Origin: a virus
DNA length: 64,000 nt
IMG/VR virus record: IMGVR_UViG_3300037193_002967
Coordinates: 1 to 64,000 of that record
Direction: 5' to 3' (one strand)
The translations under genes and the position numbers were made by a program. The notes below the pieces were generated by a model. The model made no database searches. It was given only the letters and a program-made list of their open reading frames with translations, and was not told the DNA's origin. Position 1 is the stretch's first letter; the number at the start of each line of letters is the position of its first letter. Positions 52,097-60,497 of this stretch are shown here, one piece after another.

Positions 52097-52959
52097 AACA
52101 AGGTGTTCTTATAATCGCTATTGGCCATCCTTATTACGGCCGAATGGCCTTTAATTTGGCAAAAACTATCAAGGCAGTAGACAAAAATATGTCAATACAA
52201 GTGGTAGTAAATGAATCTTCATTGAACCACATTAGCCATAAAGATTTGTGGGTATTTGATTATATAACTTATACTGATATAATAAATGGGTTTGAATGCA
52301 AGCTACACGCTGATAATTTATCCAAGTTTGAAAATACTCTTTTAATAGATGCTGATTGCGCATGGGTAAACTTATTAAGCCCATCTAACCTTTTTAATAC
52401 ATTAAGTGGATGCACATTTACTGGAATTACAGAGGGTTACTTTGATCCCAAGGTACCCCAGGCAAGCGAAGTACATCCAAAATATTATTTTTGGGCCGAT
52501 ATCGATGAGATTATTTCAAAATATGGGTTGACAAATATTATTTTTCAATGGCGGAGTGAATTTATTTATTTCGAAAAATGTGACTGGGTAAAAGTTATGT
52601 TTGATGTAGCCAGGGAGGTTTATCAAGATGCACCACAAAGGCTGAAAAGTATAAAATTATTTGCTCATCATGTGCCGGATGAACTTGCGTTAAACATAGC
52701 TGCAAGTACTTGTAATATACGGCCTCATAAATACAAATGGCAACCTAGTTTTTGGCATAGAATTAATCCGGGGTATTCTACAGTCGAACAGTTAATGTCT
52801 AAATATTATGTTCTTAGTTGTGGTAGCAACGTAACCGAAATGAATATAAAAAAGATTTACGACAGAATTGTTAAGGCTGCTAGTTATAAGTTAGGTATGC
52901 AACATATTTTCCCACTTATTTCCAAAAGAGAAATGATGCCTGCGCGTCAACAAATGTAA
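52090..52959 (+). CDS. GT-A glycosyltransferase-like protein
   Basis: A 289-residue protein. It starts MLKQGVLIIAIGHPYYGRMAFNLA and has LLIDADCAWV at about 87-96, where DAD is the metal-binding DxD of GT-A glycosyltransferases (GT8-like). It lies between a baseplate protein and the portal in a structural operon, which is an unusual place for an enzyme of this type. It may glycosylate a virion protein or a host surface glycan (inference). Confidence 0.55.
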   Translation: MLKQGVLIIAIGHPYYGRMAFNLAKTIKAVDKNMSIQVVVNESSLNHISHKDLWVFDYITYTDIINGFECKLHADNLSKFENTLLIDADCAWVNLLSPSNLFNTLSGCTFTGITEGYFDPKVPQASEVHPKYYFWADIDEIISKYGLTNIIFQWRSEFIYFEKCDWVKVMFDVAREVYQDAPQRLKSIKLFAHHVPDELALNIAASTCNIRPHKYKWQPSFWHRINPGYSTVEQLMSKYYVLSCGSNVTEMNIKKIYDRIVKAASYKLGMQHIFPLISKREMMPARQQM

Positions 52960-52963
52960 ATGT

Positions 52964-54808
52964 ATGGCACAACAACCAATAGTATTGGATTATAGACAGT
53001 TGAAAGAATATTTTTTTGAGAATAAACATCACCTGTATTATTCTTTGTCAGTAGATAAGTACAAAGAATTTTTGCCGCATAGTGATGGTGAATACCCGAA
53101 GGATGTAATAGAGCGCCAGAGACCTAATGAACCAATGGCGGTAAAGGATTTCCGTAAAGAAATATGGGAACCAATTACTAAACCTAAGTTCACACAGATA
53201 GTAAGTAGCTTAGGAAAAATAAGGAGAAGTAGTGATTGGGCTATTAAATATCCAGAAGAGGCAAAAGAATTAACAAAGATATCAGAAGAAGAAACTTTAC
53301 AAAAATATTGTGAAGAAGAATTCCCTTATTTTAAATCTGTAACAAATTGGGTATTCAGTGTGTTGATGAAATTTTATCTTATTGATCCCAATGCGGTAAT
53401 GCTAGTAATGCCTTTAGAATCCAATGTTGATCCAACTGAATATATAAAACCATATCCGTATTTATTCAATTGCGAAGATGTATTTGATTTTGTTCCTGAG
53501 AAATACGCAGTTATTAGAAATCCATTAGGCAGCTCCTTATATAAGAATGGAAAAAGTTTTTATGTAGTAACGGAATCGGTTATTGAATTGTGGGAGCAGG
53601 TTAGTGCAAGAAATTTCGAAATCAGTGATCAATATTTTCATGGATTAGGGTTTATGCCAGCTTTTAAGCTGGGTGGAATAATAACAAAAAGTCATGGACA
53701 TAATTTTTTGTATGAAAGCCGGATCAGTGGAATATTGCCCAGCCTGAACGAAGCAATTGCAGAATATACAGATTTGCAAGCAGCAAAGCGATTACATATA
53801 TATCCTGAGCGATGGGAGTTTAGTCAAAACCAATGCACCACCTGTAAAGGCGCAGGCACTATTAGGAATTCATCTTATACAGCAGGCAGTGGTTTTGATC
53901 CTATTGTTCGTTGTAATGATTGTGGAGGATTGGGGGTAAATATTAATAGTGGCCCTTATAGTAAGGTTATCGTTAAACCTACTGACGCGGGCATGGCGGC
54001 AATACCTACACCACCGGCTGGTTTTATTGAAAAAGATGTAGAGATCGTAAAGATAATGGATGAAAGCTGGCGTAAACATATTTATGATGGTCTTGCCTCA
54101 ATTAATTTTCAATTCCTTGATAAATCACCTTTAAATCAAAGTGGATTAGCTAAAGAAGTAGACAAAGAAGAGTTAAATAACACTGTTCATTTGATTGCCG
54201 AGGATATTGTAGCAGTAATGGACAAGTTTTATAAATCAACCGCTCATTACCGTTATAAAGATTTATATTCTTCTGAGGAAATAGATACTATGCTACCGTC
54301 TATTCCTGTTCCTGATCATTTTGATTTATTAAGTAGTCAATTTATGCAAGAAGAAGTGGCGAAAGCTAAGACTTCTAAATTACATCCAACTATTGTAAGT
54401 GCAATGGAGATAGAATATACTGGGAAACGATTTATTAATGAACCGGAAGTTAAGGACAGGCTGGAACTAATTTTAAGACTTGATCCGTTACCAAATATTA
54501 CAGAAGAAGAAAAAATGACAAGATTGAGCAATAAGGGCATTACTCAACTTAATTATATCATTAGCAGCAATATTCAATCTTTTGTACAACGGGCTATCGA
54601 TGAAATACCTGATTTTGCTTCCAAATCATTACCAGAACAAATAAAGGTTATGGAAAAATATGCGCAAGCTCAAATTGATGCTGCTAAGGCAGAGGTGGAA
54701 GAAATGATGCAAAGACAGATTGAATTAATAGGCAATCAACCACCTGAAACTGGTGATCCTAGTGAAGAAGATGAAGAAGAGCCAGTATTAGAACCTGAAA
54801 ATGTATAA
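52964..54808 (+). CDS. Portal protein with a CxxCxGxG insert
   Basis: A 614-residue protein. Helical stretches and the size fit a phage portal, and the next gene is a MuF-like protein. At about residues 291-298 and 317-324 are CTTCKGAG and CNDCGGLG, two CxxCxGxG zinc motifs typical of DnaJ zinc ribbons; they form an unusual insert for a portal. The C-terminal 40 residues are acidic. Confidence 0.65.
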   Translation: MAQQPIVLDYRQLKEYFFENKHHLYYSLSVDKYKEFLPHSDGEYPKDVIERQRPNEPMAVKDFRKEIWEPITKPKFTQIVSSLGKIRRSSDWAIKYPEEAKELTKISEEETLQKYCEEEFPYFKSVTNWVFSVLMKFYLIDPNAVMLVMPLESNVDPTEYIKPYPYLFNCEDVFDFVPEKYAVIRNPLGSSLYKNGKSFYVVTESVIELWEQVSARNFEISDQYFHGLGFMPAFKLGGIITKSHGHNFLYESRISGILPSLNEAIAEYTDLQAAKRLHIYPERWEFSQNQCTTCKGAGTIRNSSYTAGSGFDPIVRCNDCGGLGVNINSGPYSKVIVKPTDAGMAAIPTPPAGFIEKDVEIVKIMDESWRKHIYDGLASINFQFLDKSPLNQSGLAKEVDKEELNNTVHLIAEDIVAVMDKFYKSTAHYRYKDLYSSEEIDTMLPSIPVPDHFDLLSSQFMQEEVAKAKTSKLHPTIVSAMEIEYTGKRFINEPEVKDRLELILRLDPLPNITEEEKMTRLSNKGITQLNYIISSNIQSFVQRAIDEIPDFASKSLPEQIKVMEKYAQAQIDAAKAEVEEMMQRQIELIGNQPPETGDPSEEDEEEPVLEPENV

Positions 54809-55773
54809 TGGCCAGTTTTAAAGCTATAATAGATCGTATTGATGATGCAATTGCTACGTTTGCAGAAAAAATTCCAGCTTCGCAGCGGGACATGTTATAT
54901 GCTATTGATGAAGAGTTGGCAAGGTTAGATTTGTTAAATGGGAAAATAAAACCTACGGTAGCAAATCTAAAGATTGTTAATAGTATAAAAAATAAGCTCC
55001 TTCGTGTGATCCTTACCGATGAGTATAAATCTCAGGTAAAAGATTTTATACAATCTTTTAGGGATATTACTACTCTTCATAATCAATACTGGCGAAGTAT
55101 TGAAAAAAAGTTCAAGCCTAGTAGCATTCTTAAAGAGGTAAAGAAAGTAGCTATTTCTGATACCATTGAAAAGCTTACTGAGAATGGAATAAATGTAAGT
55201 GTAGCAGGTCCTGTAGCAGATATCCTAAATCAAAATATCACACAGGGCGGCAGTATGAAAGACTTGAGGGATGGCTTAAGAACTATGTTAACCGATGCAG
55301 GCGATACCCCAGGACTATTAAAAAAATATGCCACGCAAATTACGACGGATAGTATCAATCAGTATAGTCGAAATTATACTCAAATCGTCACCAGTGATTT
55401 GGGTCTTGAATGGTTTGGATATAGGAATACCTTAATTAAGACAAGTAGGCCGTTTTGTATTGCTATGGTAGAGCGACGATATTTCCATGTCAGTGAAATA
55501 CCTGCCTTACTTAAAGCAACTGATCTAACTTACTTAAATCAAAAAACTGGCAAGAGGGAAAAGGTTAAATTAAATCCAAAGACAAAACTTCCGGATGGAA
55601 TGTATGCAACAACCAATGTAGCCAACTTTCTTACTCTTCTAGGTGGGTATAATTGTGGTCATCAGGCGGGGCCGGTAAGTGAAACCCTGGTAAAAATGCA
55701 GGACCCGGCTCTTTATAATAAGGTAATATCCAGTAATTCATATAAAGCGTGGAAAAGAGTTAACGCGGTATGA
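54808..55773 (+). CDS. MuF-like minor head protein
   Basis: A 321-residue protein. The C-terminal half has TTDSINQYSRNYTQIV, then SRPFCIAMVERRYFHVSEI and GGYNCGHQAGPVS, the RxFC ... NCxH pattern of SPP1 gp7/Mu gpF-like minor head proteins. These bind the portal inside the head and enter the host with DNA. It starts at the last base of the portal gene's stop codon. Confidence 0.75.
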   Translation: MASFKAIIDRIDDAIATFAEKIPASQRDMLYAIDEELARLDLLNGKIKPTVANLKIVNSIKNKLLRVILTDEYKSQVKDFIQSFRDITTLHNQYWRSIEKKFKPSSILKEVKKVAISDTIEKLTENGINVSVAGPVADILNQNITQGGSMKDLRDGLRTMLTDAGDTPGLLKKYATQITTDSINQYSRNYTQIVTSDLGLEWFGYRNTLIKTSRPFCIAMVERRYFHVSEIPALLKATDLTYLNQKTGKREKVKLNPKTKLPDGMYATTNVANFLTLLGGYNCGHQAGPVSETLVKMQDPALYNKVISSNSYKAWKRVNAV

Positions 55774-55801
55774 TTTTTATATCAAAAAATATAATAAATT
55801 T

Positions 55802-56317
55802 ATGGCTCTTCACAATGTTAACATAAACTTGTGCCCACCAGGGGCGCACGAAGGTTTCGAAACTCTTAACAAAAAAATTGATCAACTTATTATGAGCTTA
55901 CAAACTTTAGCTAAAGAAGTTACCGACCTGAGGGCGCAGGTAACTGATTTGCAGACGACAATTGACACAGAACAGGATCAGATCAGAACCACGATTGACA
56001 CCCTTAATACGAACATCGTAGCTTTGAATGGCACTATTCAGCAATTACAGGACCAGTTAGCTAATGGTGCCACTCCTGAGCAATTGGACGCACTGCAAGC
56101 TGATATTATTGATGTACGTAATAATCTCACTACAGCAAAAGAAGATTTGGCGGGCACCATTCCCGATGCTCCACAGGAGCCAGGTAATGGCGAAGGAACA
56201 AATGGCGGCGAGACTACTGGTGGGCAAACACCTACTACTGAACCTGCTACAGGCGAAGGTACTCCCGGTGGGGTAACTGGTAACCAAGGAACCAATACGC
56301 CATCAACTAATTTATAG
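55802..56317 (+). CDS. Coiled-coil protein with Gly/Thr-rich tail
   Basis: A 171-residue protein. Residues 25-120 form a coiled coil (LAKEVTDLRAQVTDLQ, then QLQDQL), and the last 50 residues are Thr/Gly/Pro-rich (GEGTNGGETTGGQTPTTEPA). The tail could be a flexible fibre tip or head decoration. It closes the structural operon. Confidence 0.55.
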   Translation: MALHNVNINLCPPGAHEGFETLNKKIDQLIMSLQTLAKEVTDLRAQVTDLQTTIDTEQDQIRTTIDTLNTNIVALNGTIQQLQDQLANGATPEQLDALQADIIDVRNNLTTAKEDLAGTIPDAPQEPGNGEGTNGGETTGGQTPTTEPATGEGTPGGVTGNQGTNTPSTNL

Positions 56318-56348
56318 TAGTTCTTTTGAGTCTAATCCCTTGATGCAA

Positions 56349-56375
56349 AAAAGGCTACCTTATTGGTAGCCTTTT
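56349..56375. terminator. Terminator between converging operons
   Basis: An 11-bp stem AAAAGGCTACC/GGTAGCCTTTT with a 5-base loop; T-runs on both sides, so it works in both directions. Confidence 0.9.
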
Positions 56376-56413
56376 GTTATAACTGCATATGAAACTAGAA
56401 AAGAGCCACACTG

Positions 56414-56719
56414 TCAATATTTTTTTAGTTCAATATTCAGGCTGTCTATTTTATATTGATAGCCCCAAATTTTGCTTTTGATCCGCATTCTTTCATTAAC
56501 ATTAATAGCCTGGGGGCTCATGATCTCACCAGTTTTGGCATAAGCGAATGTAGGAGCATGTTCCACCAATACCAGTGCGGCCTTTTGACGGCCAATGCTG
56601 TCTTTATAATTTTCAATCAATTGTGTGATTCTGGATTTTTTATTACCCCTATTTATATTAATAATAAAATACGTCAAAAGCAAACCAAGGAAAATAAAAA
56701 TAATTACAAAATATTTCAT
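56414..56719 (-). CDS. Small protein with N-terminal membrane helix
   Basis: A 101-residue protein. The start MKYFVIIF at 56719 is preferred; residues 2-22 are a membrane segment, then a helical periplasmic-type domain. Role unknown. Confidence 0.5.
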   Translation of the reverse strand: MKYFVIIFIFLGLLLTYFIININRGNKKSRITQLIENYKDSIGRQKAALVLVEHAPTFAYAKTGEIMSPQAINVNERMRIKSKIWGYQYKIDSLNIELKKY

Positions 56720-56743
56720 CTTAAATAAGTTTAGTTTTAAAAA

Positions 56744-56767
56744 GCCGCCCCGCATGACCAGGGCGGC
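56744..56767 (-). terminator. Terminator of the minus-strand gene upstream
   Basis: A 7-bp stem GCCGCCC/GGGCGGC, with T5 following on the minus strand. Confidence 0.75.
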
Positions 56768-56917
56768 AAAAGCAGAAAACATGACGAAACTTACATAGAA
56801 AATACACCAACTATGTAACAGAATTAATACTAAATGGTAACAATCAAAAAGCGTACGGGGTGATCTTACAAGAATCGAAGTAACGCCTCTCTACGACACA
56901 TTCAGTATTAAATATTA

Positions 56918-57280
56918 TTATAAAGAGCTTTGTTTTGATTCTTTTAGAAATTTAGTATAAAGTCTTCCCTTCTGCGTTAAATTGAATCTACAGGAAAATG
57001 GATCAGTTAAGATCATTCTTCCGTCTATTTCAATCCTGCCTAACATGAGACTTTCGTAAAGCTGCGTAAATACCAGAAATGTCTCAGCAATATCTGCTGC
57101 TTCGTCATCATTTTCTATATTCCAAAATGACTCACCAGTTTCCATTTGGTAGACAGTATCTACATAATTTATAATCAAATCCTCACTTATTGGGTTCCAG
57201 TTCTTTTTCCTAGAAATATTTACCAATCTACCAAATTCCTTGGTAGTCATATTTTCAAAGAAGTTTTGTAAATCTCCCAT
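56918..57280 (-). CDS. Hypothetical protein
   Basis: A 120-residue acidic helical protein starting MGDLQNFFEN at 57280 (the longer start would run into the hairpin at 57297-57323). Unknown. Confidence 0.55.
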   Translation of the reverse strand: MGDLQNFFENMTTKEFGRLVNISRKKNWNPISEDLIINYVDTVYQMETGESFWNIENDDEAADIAETFLVFTQLYESLMLGRIEIDGRMILTDPFSCRFNLTQKGRLYTKFLKESKQSSL

Positions 57281-57296
57281 ACCGTGAGCTTTTAAA

Positions 57297-57323
57297 GAAA
57301 GGCCCACCAACTAAGGGCCTTTC
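57297..57323 (-). terminator. Terminator after tRNA-Glu
   Basis: A perfect 9-bp stem GAAAGGCCC/GGGCCTTTC with a 9-base loop, followed on the minus strand by TTTAAAA. Confidence 0.8.
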
Positions 57324-57351
57324 TGATGAATAAAACCACTATATGAAACAG

Positions 57352-57422
57352 TACACAGTATGGGAATCGAACCCATTACATTGACGTGAAAGGCCAACCG
57401 CTCACCAATTGCGTTACTGTGC
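57352..57422 (-). tRNA. tRNA-Glu (TTC)
   Basis: A normal cloverleaf: acceptor GCACAGT/ACTGTGT, D-arm CGC...GCG with GG in the loop, anticodon loop CTTTCAC (TTC), T-arm ATGGG-TTCGATT-CCCAT. No CCA is encoded. Confidence 0.85.
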
Positions 57423-57479
57423 TTGTACCAGCATAGAAATGCCGGGTACGTTAAATTCCAAAATCCTATGAAAAACCAG

Positions 57480-57583
57480 TGACCGGCAGCGGATTCGAAC
57501 CACATAACTAACGCAGAAGCTGCGCTTTACCTGATACTGATATTGTAAATATACCGCTAAGTATATTACTCACAGCGCCGGTC
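57480..57583 (-). ncRNA. tRNA-like RNA with unusual arms (104 nt)
   Basis: Acceptor GACCGGC/GCCGGTC and a T-arm around GTGG-TTCGAAT-CCGC are clear. The 60-70 bases between do not form a normal D-arm and anticodon arm: there is no GG in a D-loop, one possible 5-bp stem has loop ATTTACA, and a second hairpin GCGCAG-CTT-CTGCGT lies before the T-arm. Isotype not assignable. A degenerate or expanded tRNA, or a tRNA with a very long variable arm. Confidence 0.55.
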
Positions 57584-57663
57584 ATTTGCCCGCCGTATCG
57601 TGCGGGCGCGTAACGCGATTATGAGATTTTACACTGTATAGATGGTCGGTAAAATTAATTTAC

Positions 57664-59088
57664 TTAAGCATGCACATTCTTGCCTTCTTCGGTTTCCCAT
57701 ACACCTTGCGCAATCCTTTGTCCGAGCAATTCGCCAAATAATTTCACAAATTGTTCAGCCTTATTGGGCTTATCAACCTGATCATTCATCAAAGCAATCT
57801 GGTAAGACATGCTGTGAATGCATGATTCAACGATATCATCTGTAATAGTGCCTTGTTTCTTTGCCAATTTAACAGCGCGCTGTGCAATTTCAGCTACTAC
57901 GGCACCCTGTACATCGGGTGTCTTTTTAGCAAGCGTGGCATAATCAAGCATCGCTTCGCCCTTCAGGCCCTTGAAATATACCTGGTAGATTTGTGAACGC
58001 ACTTCTTCGTCAGGGTTCTCAAATTTGATCATTACATCAATCCTTCCAGGGCGGCGCAAAGCAGTATTGATCTTTTCGGGGTGGTTTGTGGTGAAGATGA
58101 CAGTCAGGTCATTTCCTTTAGTTTGAACACCATCCAAGGTATTCAAAATTTTATTCATGCTGCTATCCCGCTGTTCACCAGAAGCAATTTCGTCCACATC
58201 TTCCAAGAAAATGATGCATGGCTGGTATTTTTTACACTGGTTCAACAGAATATCAAAAGCTTTTGCATCTTTCAGATAAAAGAATGACATGCCATGATTT
58301 TCAACAGCGGCGCGGCCAACGCGCATAGCGGTTTCGGTTTTACCAGTACCATAGCCACCTGCAAAGAGGTAGCAGCGTTTTCCAGATTCTCCCAGGCTGT
58401 CAATGATGAAAGTGTCAACCACCAATTGTTCCCGTTTGTTCAGAACAATTTTTTCGCTGCCTTTGTTTTCAATGATCTCAAAGGCAAGGTTATTACCATT
58501 TTTAGTAACAACAATACTTTTCCCCCGGTAAATACTGGCGGTTTCCAGTTGTTCGCGTATAAGGTTGAAATAGTTGGTAATGGGGTCGCTGAATTTCCGC
58601 TTTGCTTGGATTGAAATATGCACGGTACCATCATCTGCAATTCCAATTCTCGCTACGGCCTTTTCCCAACAGGTAATTTGGAAGTCACCATAAAAAGCAC
58701 GTTCGTTTACCTTCTTGCCTTTTTTGATATCTACCACGATATCAATTTCTCTCGGACTGCCAGTAAACCAGTTTTCTTTTCCATTCATCCATCCAAATTC
58801 ACGTTCTGTAACACGGCGAACGGCTACCAAAACATCCTGCCAGTTCCAGCCTTCAAAGGCGCTGGAAAAATTGTTTTCGGACTCTTCATTTTTCCACTGT
58901 GCCTCTAATTCCTTAGCAGCTACACGCTTGTCCATGCCTTTAGGGAGCAGGATTTTTTTCACCTCATCCGAATATTCGGTAGGTGTTGCGATTTCTTTTA
59001 CGTTATCCGGAAGGTCTACGCCCATGGCTTTTAAGAGAGCGGCTACAGGTCCTTCAATTTGTACTTCGCGTTGAAGCAATTTAGACAT
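57664..59088 (-). CDS. AAA+ ATPase
   Basis: A 474-residue protein. AAA+ core at about 235-370: Walker A GGYGTGKT (244-251), Walker B CIIFLEDVDE (291-300), sensor TTN (333-335) and arginine finger RRPGR (345-349), as in FtsH/Cdc48-type ATPases. The N-terminal half is a substrate domain of unknown type. It could remodel host or phage proteins. It lies between tRNA genes and is transcribed with them on the minus strand. Confidence 0.8.
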   Translation of the reverse strand: MSKLLQREVQIEGPVAALLKAMGVDLPDNVKEIATPTEYSDEVKKILLPKGMDKRVAAKELEAQWKNEESENNFSSAFEGWNWQDVLVAVRRVTEREFGWMNGKENWFTGSPREIDIVVDIKKGKKVNERAFYGDFQITCWEKAVARIGIADDGTVHISIQAKRKFSDPITNYFNLIREQLETASIYRGKSIVVTKNGNNLAFEIIENKGSEKIVLNKREQLVVDTFIIDSLGESGKRCYLFAGGYGTGKTETAMRVGRAAVENHGMSFFYLKDAKAFDILLNQCKKYQPCIIFLEDVDEIASGEQRDSSMNKILNTLDGVQTKGNDLTVIFTTNHPEKINTALRRPGRIDVMIKFENPDEEVRSQIYQVYFKGLKGEAMLDYATLAKKTPDVQGAVVAEIAQRAVKLAKKQGTITDDIVESCIHSMSYQIALMNDQVDKPNKAEQFVKLFGELLGQRIAQGVWETEEGKNVHA

Positions 59089-59125
59089 GCTTTTTTGTTT
59101 TTGAGTTATAAAATCCCTTAGTTAG

Positions 59126-59195
59126 TTGCGTGGGTTGGAGTCGAACCAAACTTCAGGGTTATGAGCCCCGTGTGCTACCGTTACACCACCCCGCC
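59126..59195 (-). tRNA. tRNA-Met (CAT), initiator-like
   Basis: Anticodon loop CTCATAA gives CAT. Acceptor GGCGGGG pairs with CCACGCA with mismatches at 1:72 (G-A) and 5:68. The anticodon stem has three G-C pairs (GGG/CCC) at 29-31/39-41, a hallmark of initiator tRNA. An elongator Met or a tRNA-Ile2 is not excluded. No CCA is encoded. Confidence 0.8.
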
Positions 59196-59308
59196 ATGAG
59201 CAACTTTTGAATAGAGTTGCCAACTATTAGCGTTGCATTTGTTTTGTTCGCTGCGACTTTTAGACCCCAGCAAACTGGTTGAACCACACAATCTACCCAA
59301 CCTCTTTA

Positions 59309-59509
59309 TTACCAAAAAGGATCACCCGGTACGTATGGAAAATCAACTCCCAAATTCCTGCCCGTGCGGTAAGCCTCTTCAGAATGGCCAGGATGCCTTT
59401 TTTTCATATCTTCTATTTCTTCATCATTATAGTAGCCGCCATCTCTAAGATCGTCACAATTACATTTATCGAGTGGCTGACCGCAGGAAGAGCAATAAGA
59501 TGGGGTCAT
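59309..59509 (-). CDS. Small protein with Cys pairs
   Basis: A 66-residue protein starting MTPSYCSSCGQPLDKCNCDD, a zinc-binding CxxC...CxC start, then an acidic stretch. Position between two RNA genes. Unknown. Confidence 0.55.
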   Translation of the reverse strand: MTPSYCSSCGQPLDKCNCDDLRDGGYYNDEEIEDMKKRHPGHSEEAYRTGRNLGVDFPYVPGDPFW

Positions 59510-59532
59510 AAAACGTAATTTAAAAAGTTTTT

Positions 59533-59562
59533 AAAAATGGGCCCAGCGTAAAAACGCCGGGC
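59533..59562 (-). terminator. Terminator between RNA genes
   Basis: Stem GCCCGGCG/CGCTGGGC on the minus strand with T5 following. One of three similar hairpins in the tRNA region. Confidence 0.7.
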
Positions 59563-59637
59563 GCGTTAAATGACTGATTGGCGTTTGTCAACGATTGAAC
59601 ACTAATCAATGTTAATTAACCATTAAACCTTATCCTG

Positions 59638-59788
59638 TGAAAGCGAATGGATTCGAACCATCAATACAAATGCGTGGAAGCCGCACTCATATTTTTAGGG
59701 AACTATCGTTGGGATTCCACCCCCTATTTTCGCTCCTTTTTTAGCCGACCCTAACGGTCGCTGCGTTTACCAATTCTGCTACACTTTC
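59638..59788 (-). ncRNA. tRNA-like RNA with expanded middle (151 nt)
   Basis: Acceptor GAAAGTG/CGCTTTC, a D-arm GCAG-AATTGGTAAA-CGC with GG, and a normal T-arm GATGG-TTCGAAT-CCATT are clear. In place of the anticodon arm and variable loop there are about 100 bases with several hairpins (GCGACC...GGTC; AGGGG...; GTGCGG...). No convincing anticodon is visible. An intron, a tmRNA-like or decoy RNA, or a degenerate gene. Confidence 0.55.
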
Positions 59789-59795
59789 GTTAAAC

Positions 59796-59890
59796 TTTAT
59801 TTAAGTTGCAGTTTCACAAGATTAGTGGGATTCTCGCCCGTTCCTGAATTTAATCATACCGATCTTGGCTTAAACGCAACTTAAATAAAT
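59796..59890. ncRNA. Long hairpin element
   Basis: TTTATTTAAGTTGC (59796-59809) pairs with GCAACTTAAATAAA (59877-59890) over 14 bp, followed by a bulge and GTTT/AAAC. An inner helix CAAGAT/ATCTTG and a D-loop-like GGTA are present. The loop holds no ORF. Confidence 0.55.
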
Positions 59891-59904
59891 TAAGTTATTT
59901 TAAA

Positions 59905-60027
59905 TTGACGGATGGCAGGATTGGTTAAAACACCGTTTACCTGCACGTGCTACAGTTACGACTTTCTGCTTGCACACCACCAAAAGTCGATAGTGCGTGG
60001 AGCGTCTAATTCCGCCACATCCGTCAA
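59905..60027. ncRNA. Cloverleaf-shaped RNA element (123 nt)
   Basis: Outer helix TTGACGGATG/CATCCGTCAA (10 bp). Inside lie three hairpins: GCAGG/CCTGC, CGACTTT/AAAGTCG with a GCAC/GTGC base, and GTGG/CCAC. This is a four-helix shape like a tRNA, but the loops lack the T-loop TTCGAAT on either strand. Either strand could be the transcript. Confidence 0.5.
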
Positions 60028-60497
60028 AGAGTTTATTGGCTGTCCATGTATCCAGCATGGAATGACTATCGAACACGTTAATTCGCTCTTAAATGCGCAC
60101 CCATAGTACTATGATATAATACCTGTCATGCACACATTCCTTTCACCCCTCCATCAAACAAACGCTACTGGTATAGCTGTAGTAATCGCCTTCCTTTCAC
60201 CTTGCGGGTTCACTCATAAGGCAGTGCGTTGTTGCATCTCGCAGGAATACTACTGTTTGACTTCAAGCAGCCAATAAGAAGTTATTGGCGTTAAGCAGGC
60301 CGTCAACGACGCGGCACTTTCATGCTATAAACTTGACCATACACAATGTGTTAAGCGGTCGGGCATCTATTGCCTGCTATTAGCCAATAATATCTTCAAT
60401 TACTTTTCAAAGAACTTTAAAAATGGGCACTGAGTAGAAACAAAGTGCCGGGCTAACGATTGCATGCCCGATGAAGGGCCCATATGAAAAAAATTCG
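60028..60497. other. Non-coding region with hairpins
   Basis: No convincing gene. Hairpins seen: TCCATG/CATGGA (60041-60062), GCCAATAA-GAAG-TTATTGGC (60269-60288), GACC...GGTC with ACACA/TGTGT (60337-60362), and on the minus strand a terminator GGCACT/AGTGCC followed by T5 (60419-60449). A direct repeat CCTTTCACC occurs twice. Confidence 0.4.

Noticed and set aside
57520-57570. A UAA-suppressor tRNA (anticodon TTA)
   Set aside because: The loop has no purine after the anticodon and the D-arm is missing; the phage genes end in TAA often, so suppression would be harmful.
59912-60106. An open frame of 64 codons on the plus strand in the RNA region
   Set aside because: It lies across the helices of the cloverleaf element, has no ribosome site and no protein-like pattern.
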